Assembly: GCA_905198755.1 (NCBI GenBank)
Contig: CAJKDR010000045.1
Span: forward strand, 1-8,124
DNA from: an uncultured Clostridiaceae bacterium
GTDB taxonomy: Bacteria; Bacillota; Clostridia; TANB77; CAG-508
Length of the DNA stretch: 8,124 nucleotides
Direction: 5' to 3'
Shown here: positions 1 through 6,169 of the stretch, piece after piece
How positions within the stretch are numbered: the first letter of the stretch is position 1
Layout: every line of letters starts with the position of its first letter
Program-made: the position numbers and the translations under genes
The notes under the pieces: model-generated
The model's input: the letters and a program-made list of their open reading frames with translations, nothing else
Told to the model about the DNA's origin: nothing
Database searches by the model: none

Positions 1-30
1 TTATTAAAATATTTTATAATAAATTTAGAA

Positions 31-40
31 AAAGATCTTT
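31..40. promoter_or_regulatory. GATC-centred palindrome overlapping the -35 box (possible methylation-sensitive operator)
   Basis: AAAGATCTTT is a perfect 10-bp palindrome around GATC (34-37). Its last three bases are the first three bases of the -35 hexamer of the methyltransferase promoter. GATC is the expected target of this locus, so the site would be methylated by the downstream enzyme on both strands. A role in autoregulation is inference; the palindrome and its position are directly visible. Confidence 0.4.
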
Positions 41-66
41 ACAAAATAATCAAAAAAATATATAAT
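38..66 (+). promoter_or_regulatory. Near-consensus sigma-A promoter of the methyltransferase gene
   Basis: The -35 box TTTACA (38-43) and the perfect -10 box TATAAT (61-66) are separated by exactly 17 bp. The predicted transcription start is near 73, giving a leader of about 20 nt that contains the AAAGGA ribosome binding site (77-82). It is the best-matching promoter in the window. A strong methyltransferase promoter beside a weaker endonuclease promoter is what a restriction-modification locus would be expected to have. A GATC-centred palindrome overlaps the -35 box. Confidence 0.8.
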
Positions 67-91
67 AGCAAAAGTAGAAAGGACGTGCAAA

Positions 92-709
92 ATGGATAAA
101 ACAGTATGCGAATTATTTGCAGGAGTTGGAGGATTTAGAATTGGATTAGAAAAAGCAGATTCTAATTGGAATACAGTTTGGGCTAATCAATGGGAACCTG
201 GAAAGAAAAATCAATATGCGTTTGATTGTTATGTATCACATTTCGGGAAAAGTGAAAATTATATAAATGAAGATATTGCAAGTGTAAATAAAAAAGATAT
301 TCCAAATCATAATTTATTAGTAGGAGGATTTCCTTGCCAAGATTATTCAGTAGCTAGAACTGGGGCAAAAGGGATGGAAGGAAAAAAAGGCGTACTTTGG
401 TGGCAAATAAGAGATGTTTTAGAAGAAAAATCGCCAAAGTTTGTTCTTCTTGAAAATGTAGATAGATTATTAAAATCACCATCAGGTCAAAGAGGTCGTG
501 ATTTCGGAGTAATATTAGCGTGTTTTAATGATTTAGGATATACGGTTGAATGGAGAGTAATTAATGCAGCAGAATATGGTTTTGCTCAAAGAAGAAGAAG
601 AACATTTATCTTTGCTTGTAAAAATACAACAAGATATTATAATGAAATTGAAAATGAAGATTTAGAAGATATAATCCATAAAAATCGGTTTTTTTATAAA
701 GCAATTTAA
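92..709 (+). CDS. Methyltransferase N-terminal part: AdoMet-binding and catalytic motifs
   Basis: This 205-residue frame holds the cofactor pocket and the active site: motif I at residues 9-18, the PCQ loop with Cys82 at 78-86, ENV at 121-123 and the QRRRR motif at 166-170. It ends in a short out-of-frame tail (FFYKAI) after the T7 run. Alone it lacks the target-recognition domain and motifs IX and X, so it should not methylate with specificity. It may still be the main translation product if no frameshifting occurs. Confidence 0.75.
   Translation: MDKTVCELFAGVGGFRIGLEKADSNWNTVWANQWEPGKKNQYAFDCYVSHFGKSENYINEDIASVNKKDIPNHNLLVGGFPCQDYSVARTGAKGMEGKKGVLWWQIRDVLEEKSPKFVLLENVDRLLKSPSGQRGRDFGVILACFNDLGYTVEWRVINAAEYGFAQRRRRTFIFACKNTTRYYNEIENEDLEDIIHKNRFFYKAI
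689..695 (+). other. T7 homopolymer at the frameshift point
   Basis: The codons CGG TTT TTT TAT read into a stop at 707-709. Dropping one T gives CGG TTT TTT ATA AAG CAA and continues through motifs IX and X without a stop. A +1 slip of tRNA-Phe on TTT-T, or slippage in transcription or replication, would have the same effect. The skipped base could also be the C at 686, since AAT GGT TTT TTT ATA reads equally well. Confidence 0.75.
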
Positions 710-785
710 TATAGATAGTAATATAGATGGAAAAGAATATGATTTTGAATATGATGATATTTATGATGTTTCAGAACACTTTAAA

Positions 786-1295
786 ATGGACTTCAAGAAT
801 GCTGGAGTCATGAGAAATGGAAAGATATATACGGAAAATGTCAATCCTGTAGAAGTAAAATTTACAGCATTAAATAAAATTGTTGAAAAAGATGGAGTTG
901 ATGATAAGTATTATTTAGGCGATAATTTAGAAAAGTGGAATTATCTAAAGGGGGCAAAAGATATATTAAGAAAAGCTGGAACTCCCCATGAATATCATTT
1001 TAGGGAGGGAGCAATAGCTTTTCCAGATTCTTTGGAAAAACCTGCTAGAACTATGCTGACAAGTGAAGGTAGTTTGAATAGAAGTACACATGTTATAGAA
1101 GATCCAAAAAGTAAATGTTATAGATTGTTAACACCTTTGGAAACAGAAAGAATAAATGGATTTCCAGATAATTGGACAGATACAGGAATGCCACAAAGTT
1201 TCAGATATTTTTGTATGGGAAATGCATTAGTAGTAGGACTGATTGAAAAAATGGGATTAAGATTAAATGAAATATTTGAAAAAGAAGGAAATTAA
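786..1295 (+). CDS. Methyltransferase C-terminal part: target-recognition region and motifs IX-X
   Basis: This 169-residue frame begins at the first ATG of a reading frame that is open from 675 onward. There is no Shine-Dalgarno site before 786 (the upstream bases are cagaacactttaaa), so it is a continuation of the upstream gene rather than an independent one. Residues 79-104 (from AFPDSLEKPARTMLTSEG to RSTHV) belong to the target-recognition region. Motif IX follows at about 113-130 and motif X (GNALVVGLI) at 145-153. The final codons lie inside a terminator palindrome shared with the convergent gene. Confidence 0.7.
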   Translation: MDFKNAGVMRNGKIYTENVNPVEVKFTALNKIVEKDGVDDKYYLGDNLEKWNYLKGAKDILRKAGTPHEYHFREGAIAFPDSLEKPARTMLTSEGSLNRSTHVIEDPKSKCYRLLTPLETERINGFPDNWTDTGMPQSFRYFCMGNALVVGLIEKMGLRLNEIFEKEGN

Positions 1296-1309
1296 ATTCC
1301 TTCTTTTTT
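1279..1309. terminator. Bidirectional terminator across the convergent stop codons
   Basis: The arms AAAAAGAAGGAA (1279-1290) and TTCCTTCTTTTT (1297-1308) form a perfect 12-bp stem with the 6-nt loop ATTAAA. On the plus strand the stem ends in a T6 run; on the minus strand the symmetric stem also ends in a T run (CTTTTTC). The loop contains the overlapping stop codons of both genes (plus TAA 1293-1295, minus TAA 1294-1292), so the hairpin sits within both reading frames. Confidence 0.75.
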
Positions 1310-2425
1310 AAAAGATATTTTTTTATTTGAATAACTATAAGATATAAAACCTAAATTGTTCCACATTCTATTTTCTACAGGATGACTCGAAATTATATAT
1401 TTTCTTTCAACAACAGATTTACCATTTTTCAACAAATCTTCAGAGAAACTAGGTGCAACAATATATGCTTCTACCATTTCATAATTGCCATAAGCATAAT
1501 TTCTAACTACCCAATCTACATATTTACTTATTTGTTCTGCGACTTCTATAGTTGCTTCTTCATTTTTGTTTTCAATAATTAGATATTTAGAAACTATTTT
1601 AGTATTTGGTAAAAATCTATATCCAAAAACATCGATTTTATCCATGTAGTCAATTGGTTTGAAAGGTGATGCTTCAACTTGATGAGAAATATAATACCAG
1701 TTACCAAAAACTGAATTTTTATTATTAGACAATTCTAAAACTACAGCTGATTCTAAAGCCATTTCGTGTTTTATTTTATTATCTTGTGTAGTTGCAAAAT
1801 CAAGTATTGGTTTATAAGATAATAAATAGTCTTTATTTTGAAATTTTTTTTCATTTCTTTTTTGGAAATCTGAAGAATAAGCATAAGTATTTGTGTTATT
1901 CTGATTACGTAACAAAATAAATTCTTTTAATGAATTGTTTTCTTCATCATTTATTTTGGTAAATGATTTTTTCCAAAAAGTTCTTAAAGTTTTAAATGTA
2001 TCTGGTTTATATGAAAGAACATCATCCATATCTACCGGATTGCAATAAAATTCTGGAGAAGGTTTAAAAATACAAATCCAACGATTATTAACATTTGATG
2101 GATTATCATTTAATATCATTTCTTTAGATATATTTTCATAACTTTCTTGGACTGGAGTGGATGCAGTTGGATAATTAACAAATTTACAATCATTTCCTTT
2201 ACAAATTAGCTCCCCAATACCATATATTTTTCTATTTGTGAAAAAATATATATTATCTCCAGTTTTCATACTACAATAATCAGTAAAGGTAGCTTCAAAT
2301 GGTATAAAATTTCTTGTAGTTTCAGTTATTGGACTCATATTTGTTGAATAGCAACCATTATATATACAATTTTTTAATATTTCTTGTGCATTATCTTTTC
2401 CTAATGAAAAAATATAACCTGCCAT
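1292..2425 (-). CDS. EVE/PUA-like domain plus PD-(D/E)XK nuclease, coupled to the restriction gene
   Basis: This is a 377-residue protein of unassigned family. Residues 1-170 resemble an EVE/PUA-like fold: it starts MAGYIFSLG, has MKTGDNIYFFTN then IYGIGEL (53-73), and NRWICIFKPSPEF near 114-126. Such domains bind modified bases in DNA or RNA. Residues 220-325 look like a PD-(D/E)XK nuclease core: Glu225 in ALESAVV, Asp265 in KIDVFGYR, Glu285 and Lys287 in YLIIENKNEE, and Gln298 followed by ISKYVDWV, as in NucS/DUF91-type cores. The start at 2425 has AAGGAG (2438-2433) seven bases upstream and lies two bases after the endonuclease stop; an upstream in-frame ATG at 2479 has no such site. The tight spacing implies translational coupling and a function tied to the GATC system. 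Domain calls are from motif reading; a modification-dependent nuclease or an accessory restriction subunit are both possible. Confidence 0.7.
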   Translation of the reverse strand: MAGYIFSLGKDNAQEILKNCIYNGCYSTNMSPITETTRNFIPFEATFTDYCSMKTGDNIYFFTNRKIYGIGELICKGNDCKFVNYPTASTPVQESYENISKEMILNDNPSNVNNRWICIFKPSPEFYCNPVDMDDVLSYKPDTFKTLRTFWKKSFTKINDEENNSLKEFILLRNQNNTNTYAYSSDFQKRNEKKFQNKDYLLSYKPILDFATTQDNKIKHEMALESAVVLELSNNKNSVFGNWYYISHQVEASPFKPIDYMDKIDVFGYRFLPNTKIVSKYLIIENKNEEATIEVAEQISKYVDWVVRNYAYGNYEMVEAYIVAPSFSEDLLKNGKSVVERKYIISSHPVENRMWNNLGFISYSYSNKKISFKKEGI

Positions 2426-2427
2426 AA

Positions 2428-3813
2428 TTACTCTCCTTCTATTTGTTGTTTTATATAACTTGCATTTAACCAAAAACATTTTTTTATTGCTTGTTTACCA
2501 TCCAATGTTGGATAAGTATCTTGAGCATTTCTAGCATGAGGTCTAACATGTAATATAGGACTCTCTGATATTCTTGGTAAATTATCATATTCATTATTTT
2601 TTATTCTTTCAATAGTATCTTCCCAAACTCTTTTTATTTCGGTATTTAAATCTTTTTCTGGTACATTCCAGAACATAGCTTTCTTGAAAATTAAAGTGTC
2701 TTCATTCACATACTGATATATCATAAATAAATATTTAGTAGTTGAAAAAGTTTCATATAGTTCAGAATCTAACCATGTTTCTTTAACAATCTCAGTATAT
2801 TTAAAAGTCGGAAAAGACATAGACTCTTTTGGCATACCATCAGGTCTTAATCTAATAGCTTTTATTTTTATGTTAGCTTTTTCAAATTCTTCGATTTTTT
2901 CATTTACTACTTCTAACATTCCTTTTGCTAGTAAATATGTAAAAGATTTATTAGTTACCTGATATGGAATATTAAATTTATGCTTTAAGAACTCTATATC
3001 TTGATTATAATAGGGTTCTAGTTTACTAATAATATATTGTTCTAGAGTTTGTCCTTTTAAGATATTAGCATCTTTTATAAGAGACTCATATTCTTCAGTT
3101 TTATTTACAATATAGTGGTTTAGAATATAAGACATATAAGAATTTTTTAAACAAAAAGCTCTTTGCATTGCTTTTTCAGTACTAAAAGGTTGTTCTCTTA
3201 AAGAGTTTGCATTAGCACCTTTAGTACAAGCACCTAAATAGTTTGTATCACTTTCAGATATTTCTTCTGCCTTACCATTTTTTATCTTATCAATAATTAT
3301 TTTATAATCATTTTTTATTATTTCTAAATCTTCTTCTGGAAATTGAAATAGTTTAATGTAATTTATTAAATAATCTAATCTTTCTTTATTTGGTTCATAT
3401 AAATAATAAATTAAAAGCATTAAGGCGCATTTTTCATATACGTGGCTTTTTAAAAAATCTTCTTCTTTATAATCTTTCATGTAGTTAATAATAGTAAGTA
3501 CAAGTCTTTCTTTTGCTCTTAAGTCACCATTAGATTTTATAGTATACGGAGTAACTTTTAATTCAACTCCAGCTTCATTAAAATCTGCCTCAGAATTATT
3601 ATTTATATCATAGAAGAAAAAATGTTTTTCTATTAATTGACCTAATGACCCTTTTGATTTAGGGTTATTATAGTATTCAAATAATACAGCTCTATCTTCA
3701 TCTGTAATATTAGGGTCATTTAATAAAACATCTTTAAATGTTTTTTCTTTTAGATTAAGTGCATATTGAACTATTGATTCTTTTGAACTTCTTATATAGG
3801 GTAAATTATCCAT
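2428..3813 (-). CDS. Sau3AI-family type II restriction endonuclease (GATC)
   Basis: This 461-residue protein closely resembles Sau3AI (about 489 residues), which cleaves before the G of GATC and is blocked by cytosine but not adenine methylation. Family signatures are evident: EAGVELKVTP (80-89), AKERLVLTIINY (100-111), YLGACTKGANANSLREQPF (192-210), AMQRAFCLKNSYM (215-227) and PKESMSFPTFKY (328-339). The N-terminal half is a MutH-like catalytic domain with Glu62, Asp77 and Glu84-x-Lys86 as likely metal and catalytic residues. The C-terminal half is the second MutH-like fold, a DNA-binding effector domain in Sau3AI, ending in HVRPHARN and CFWLNASYIKQQ. The start at 3813 is chosen because GAAGGAG lies six bases upstream; an in-frame ATG at 3861 has no comparable site and adds an unconserved extension. 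No truncation or missing catalytic residue is visible, which contrasts with the broken methyltransferase. Confidence 0.92.
   Translation of the reverse strand: MDNLPYIRSSKESIVQYALNLKEKTFKDVLLNDPNITDEDRAVLFEYYNNPKSKGSLGQLIEKHFFFYDINNNSEADFNEAGVELKVTPYTIKSNGDLRAKERLVLTIINYMKDYKEEDFLKSHVYEKCALMLLIYYLYEPNKERLDYLINYIKLFQFPEEDLEIIKNDYKIIIDKIKNGKAEEISESDTNYLGACTKGANANSLREQPFSTEKAMQRAFCLKNSYMSYILNHYIVNKTEEYESLIKDANILKGQTLEQYIISKLEPYYNQDIEFLKHKFNIPYQVTNKSFTYLLAKGMLEVVNEKIEEFEKANIKIKAIRLRPDGMPKESMSFPTFKYTEIVKETWLDSELYETFSTTKYLFMIYQYVNEDTLIFKKAMFWNVPEKDLNTEIKRVWEDTIERIKNNEYDNLPRISESPILHVRPHARNAQDTYPTLDGKQAIKKCFWLNASYIKQQIEGE
2431..2439 (-). promoter_or_regulatory. Ribosome binding site embedded in the endonuclease C-terminus
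   Basis: On the minus strand GAAGGAGAG encodes the last residues (EGE) of the Sau3AI-like protein and serves as Shine-Dalgarno for the next gene, whose ATG is at 2425. It decides the start of that gene and implies translational coupling. Confidence 0.75.
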
Positions 3814-3832
3814 AATATTCTCCTTCGTATGT

Positions 3833-3861
3833 ATTATATAAGAATTTATTGAAATATACAA
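3833..3861 (-). promoter_or_regulatory. Candidate promoter of the endonuclease operon
   Basis: On the minus strand a perfect -10 TATAAT (3838-3833) is preceded, 17 bp upstream, by a poor -35 TTGTAT (3861-3856). The transcript would start near 3826, leaving a very short leader that begins at the GAAGGAG Shine-Dalgarno site (3826-3820). A second option is TTACAT (3882-3877) with TATATT (3858-3853) at an 18-bp spacing. Both look weaker than the methyltransferase promoter. No control (C) protein gene is visible. Confidence 0.35.
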
Positions 3862-3864
3862 TAA
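3846..3864. promoter_or_regulatory. Inverted repeat in the divergent intergenic region
   Basis: TTATTG (3846-3851) and CAATAA (3859-3864) form a 6-bp dyad with a 7-bp AT-only spacer. It overlaps the -35 box proposed for the endonuclease operon, so it could be an operator. In DNA this AT-rich a dyad of this size can occur by chance. Confidence 0.25.
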
Positions 3865-3909
3865 TCTGTAGAAAAAATGTAAGAAATATGATATAGTAAT
3901 TGCATATAT

Positions 3910-3915
3910 GGAGGG
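3910..3915 (+). promoter_or_regulatory. Ribosome binding site deciding the MazG-like start
   Basis: GGAGGG lies five bases before the ATG at 3921. An earlier in-frame ATG at 3900 would place this site inside the coding sequence and has none of its own, so 3921 is the start. A possible -10 box TATAGT (3892-3897) is upstream, but no convincing -35 was found. Confidence 0.75.
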
Positions 3916-3920
3916 AAAAT

Positions 3921-4238
3921 ATGGAAGAAATAATGAAGAAGGTAAAACAATTTAATGAAGAAAGAGATTGGGATAAATTTCACTCACCAGAAAATTTAGC
4001 TAAATCAATATCTATTGAAGCAGGCGAACTTCTAGAATGTTTTCAATGGGATAGTGAAAATTATAATAAAGAAGAAGTATGTGAAGAATTAGCAGATGTA
4101 TTTACATATTGTATTCAAATGGCAATGAAATTAAATGTGAATCCTGAAGAAATTATATTAAAAAAGTTAGAAAAAACAAAGAAAAAATATCCAGTTGAAA
4201 AAGCTAAAGGAGTAAGTACAAAATATAATAAATTATAG
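3921..4238 (+). CDS. MazG-like nucleotide pyrophosphohydrolase
   Basis: This 105-residue all-alpha protein belongs to the MazG / RS21-C6-like superfamily, which hydrolyses (d)NTPs to the monophosphate and pyrophosphate. The family metal-binding pattern ExxE then ExxD is present: Glu33 and Glu36 in IEAGELLE, Glu56 and Asp59 in CEELADVFTY. The C-terminal segment KLEKTKKKYPVEKAKG matches the usual end of small single-domain members. It is first in a three-gene rightward operon, 40 bp before the helicase gene. Small MazG-like proteins are found beside defence genes, where nucleotide depletion or alarmone turnover is a plausible role. Its substrate cannot be read from sequence. The superfamily call is secure; involvement in defence is inferred from context. 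Confidence 0.88.
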   Translation: MEEIMKKVKQFNEERDWDKFHSPENLAKSISIEAGELLECFQWDSENYNKEEVCEELADVFTYCIQMAMKLNVNPEEIILKKLEKTKKKYPVEKAKGVSTKYNKL

Positions 4239-4278
4239 TATTTAATGGAGAAATAAATGTAAAAAGAGGAATGTAATT

Positions 4279-6135
4279 ATGAGAGTAGCAGAACCAATTG
4301 TTGAAAAAGTACAAGACAATATAAGCGCATTAAAAGTATTTGAAAAACAAATTTTAGAATCAAACAACGAAAAATTTAAAGATACTATATTGAATTTTCC
4401 TATAGTATATATACATAATTGGAAAAGTAAAAATGATTATGAAGTATATGTTGGTGAATCAAATAATATTTTCCAAAGAACAAGACAACATTATAGTAAA
4501 ATGTCAGATAAAAATGAGTGGCAACACAACTTATCAGATGAAAATGCTAATTTATATGTAATAGGACATGAACATTTTAATAAGTCGATGACACTAGATA
4601 TAGAAAATAGATTGATTCATTATTTGATGAGTGTTGAAAATATAAAAAAAGTACATAATGGAAGAAATAACCCACAAAATCGTTATTATCCAATAGAAGA
4701 GTTAGATGATATTTTCGCAAAGATATGGAAAAAACTTAGGAAAGACAATAAAGAAGTATTTCCATTAGAAACTGCTATTAAAGATTCAGCTATTTTTAAA
4801 GCATCACCATTACATAAACTTACAGAGGAACAACAAAAAGCTAAAGAAATGATTATAGAAAAAGTAGTTAAAGCATTAAGAAATGATGAAAGAGGTCAAT
4901 TAATATTTGTCGAGGGTGAAGCTGGAACTGGAAAAACAGTATTAAATAGTAGTACATTTTATGAATTGTTCTGTAGATATGAGGAAGCAAAGAATAATAA
5001 TGAAGATTTGAAATATGAAACCTCAAATTGTTTCTTACTAGTAAATCACGATGAACAAATTACAGTATATAATCAAATTGCTGATAAATTAGGATTAACT
5101 GATAAATATGGACAGGTAGTATATAAACCAACACCTTTTATAAATAAATATTCTGTTGATAATCCAGTTGATGTTGTTTTTGTTGATGAGGCACATCTTC
5201 TATTGACACAAGGTAAACAATCTTATAGAGGTAATAATCAATTAGAAGATATACTAAAAAGAGCTAAAGTTGTGGTCGTAATGTTCGATGAAGATCAAAT
5301 TTTAACTACAGAACAATACTGGGAAGATGAGATATTAGAAGAATATAAAAGTAAGGCAATAAATAATGAAAATTATATTAAATTAGAAAATCAACTTAGA
5401 ATGCATGCTAATGAAGATGTAATAGAGTGGATAAACTCATTTACTAAAGAAGGAATTGTAAAACAATTACCTTATGATTTAGGTGATTACGATATACAAA
5501 TTTTTGATACGCCGGAAGAATTAGAAAGAAAAATTGTGAAAAAATCATTAAAAGATGAAACAAAATTGTCAAGGCTAATTGCAACTTATGATTGGCCATA
5601 TAATTCAAATAAAAATTCAAAAAAGGATTTTAAATATTGGGAAGTAAAAATAGGAAAATGGCATAAACCATGGAATAGAGAATTAGAACAAGATTTAGAT
5701 AGAAAGCAAAAAAGAGAAATAAAAAAACTTTCATGGGCTGAACAGCCACAAACAATTAAAGAAGTGGGCTCAACATTTACAATTCAAGGGTTTGACTTGA
5801 ATTATGCAGGAGTAATTCTTGGACCATCTGTAAAGTATAGAAATGGTCGTATAGTTTTTGATACAAATGAAAGTTGTAATGAAAAAGCTACTAGAAACAG
5901 AACATTATCTGATGGTACTTCAAAGAAATTTGGAGAAAAACTTTTAAAACATGAAGTTAGAATTCTTATGACACGTGGAGTAAACGGATTATATATATAT
6001 GCATGTGATGATGAACTAAGAGAACATTTGAAACAATGTAGTTACAAAGGAATACAATACGAAATAAATGAGGATGAAGATGAAATAGGATGGTTAAAAG
6101 TTGCTGAAGATAGTGAAGAATATAGATATGAGTAA
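4279..6135 (+). CDS. GIY-YIG nuclease fused to DUF2075 / Schlafen-group-3 superfamily-1 helicase
   Basis: This 618-residue protein has two modules. Residues 40-135 fit a GIY-YIG endonuclease: IVYIHNW (42-48) and EVYVGESNNIFQRTRQH (55-71, with Arg67), then Glu109 in LDIENRLIHYL as likely metal ligand, and Asn-rich NGRNNPQN (127-134). Residues 180-580 are a superfamily-1 ATPase/helicase of the DUF2075 (SLFN-g3 helicase) type. They contain Walker A GEAGTGKT (213-220), Walker B VVFVDEAH (299-306), a motif III-like FDEDQ (336-340), LENQLRMH (369-376), the GSTFTIQGFDLNYAGVILGP segment (497-516) and motif VI-like ILMTRGVNGLYIY (562-574). The C-terminal tail is strongly acidic (from 597). The start at 4279 has AGAGGA eight bases upstream. 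It probably cleaves or remodels DNA or RNA under ATP control, together with the preceding MazG-like enzyme. Domain identities are well supported; substrate and defence role are inferred. Confidence 0.85.
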   Translation: MRVAEPIVEKVQDNISALKVFEKQILESNNEKFKDTILNFPIVYIHNWKSKNDYEVYVGESNNIFQRTRQHYSKMSDKNEWQHNLSDENANLYVIGHEHFNKSMTLDIENRLIHYLMSVENIKKVHNGRNNPQNRYYPIEELDDIFAKIWKKLRKDNKEVFPLETAIKDSAIFKASPLHKLTEEQQKAKEMIIEKVVKALRNDERGQLIFVEGEAGTGKTVLNSSTFYELFCRYEEAKNNNEDLKYETSNCFLLVNHDEQITVYNQIADKLGLTDKYGQVVYKPTPFINKYSVDNPVDVVFVDEAHLLLTQGKQSYRGNNQLEDILKRAKVVVVMFDEDQILTTEQYWEDEILEEYKSKAINNENYIKLENQLRMHANEDVIEWINSFTKEGIVKQLPYDLGDYDIQIFDTPEELERKIVKKSLKDETKLSRLIATYDWPYNSNKNSKKDFKYWEVKIGKWHKPWNRELEQDLDRKQKREIKKLSWAEQPQTIKEVGSTFTIQGFDLNYAGVILGPSVKYRNGRIVFDTNESCNEKATRNRTLSDGTSKKFGEKLLKHEVRILMTRGVNGLYIYACDDELREHLKQCSYKGIQYEINEDEDEIGWLKVAEDSEEYRYE

Positions 6136-6169
6136 TATAGGAGAGTATATATAAGAGGAAGTTATAATT

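Larger units (their letters stand above)
92..1295 (+). pseudogene. Sau3AI-type C5-cytosine DNA methyltransferase (GATC), frameshifted
   Basis: This gene encodes a DNA (cytosine-5)-methyltransferase that would protect GATC sites from the neighbouring Sau3AI-like endonuclease, using S-adenosylmethionine. All C5-methylase landmarks are present but split over two frames. Motif I (FAGVGGF), IV (GGFPCQDYS, catalytic Cys82), VI (ENV, 121-123) and VIII (QRRRR, 166-170) lie in the first frame. Motif IX (LLTPLETERINGFPDNW) and motif X (GNALVVGL) lie in the second. Skipping one T of the T7 run at 689-695 joins the frames through an open bridge reading RFFIKQFNID and gives a protein of about 400 residues, close to the family's usual length. 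The GATC specificity is inferred from similarity to M.Sau3AI as I remember it and from the neighbouring endonuclease. The break may be a sequencing error, a slippage site or a true mutation. The start at 92 has AAAGGA nine bases upstream. Confidence 0.88.

Noticed and set aside
786..1295. Second methyltransferase frame as an independent gene
   Set aside because: No Shine-Dalgarno precedes 786. The same frame is open back to 675, and it carries only the C-terminal motifs missing from the upstream frame, so it is one split gene.
1382..1582. 66-codon plus-strand open frame rich in Phe, Ile and Tyr
   Set aside because: It lies antisense within the EVE-like nuclease gene, has no ribosome binding site, and its hydrophobic composition is what AT-rich antisense of Lys/Asn/Glu codons produces.
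2426..2479. Upstream ATG at 2479 for the EVE-like nuclease
   Set aside because: It would overlap the endonuclease gene by more than 50 bp without a ribosome site; the 2425 start has AAGGAG seven bases upstream.
3814..3861. Upstream ATG at 3861 for the Sau3AI-like gene
   Set aside because: It would add 16 residues over the promoter region without a ribosome site; the ATG at 3813 has GAAGGAG at ideal spacing.
3886..3907. ATATG...CATAT inverted repeat before the MazG-like gene
   Set aside because: The arms are only 5 bp in very AT-rich DNA, well within chance.
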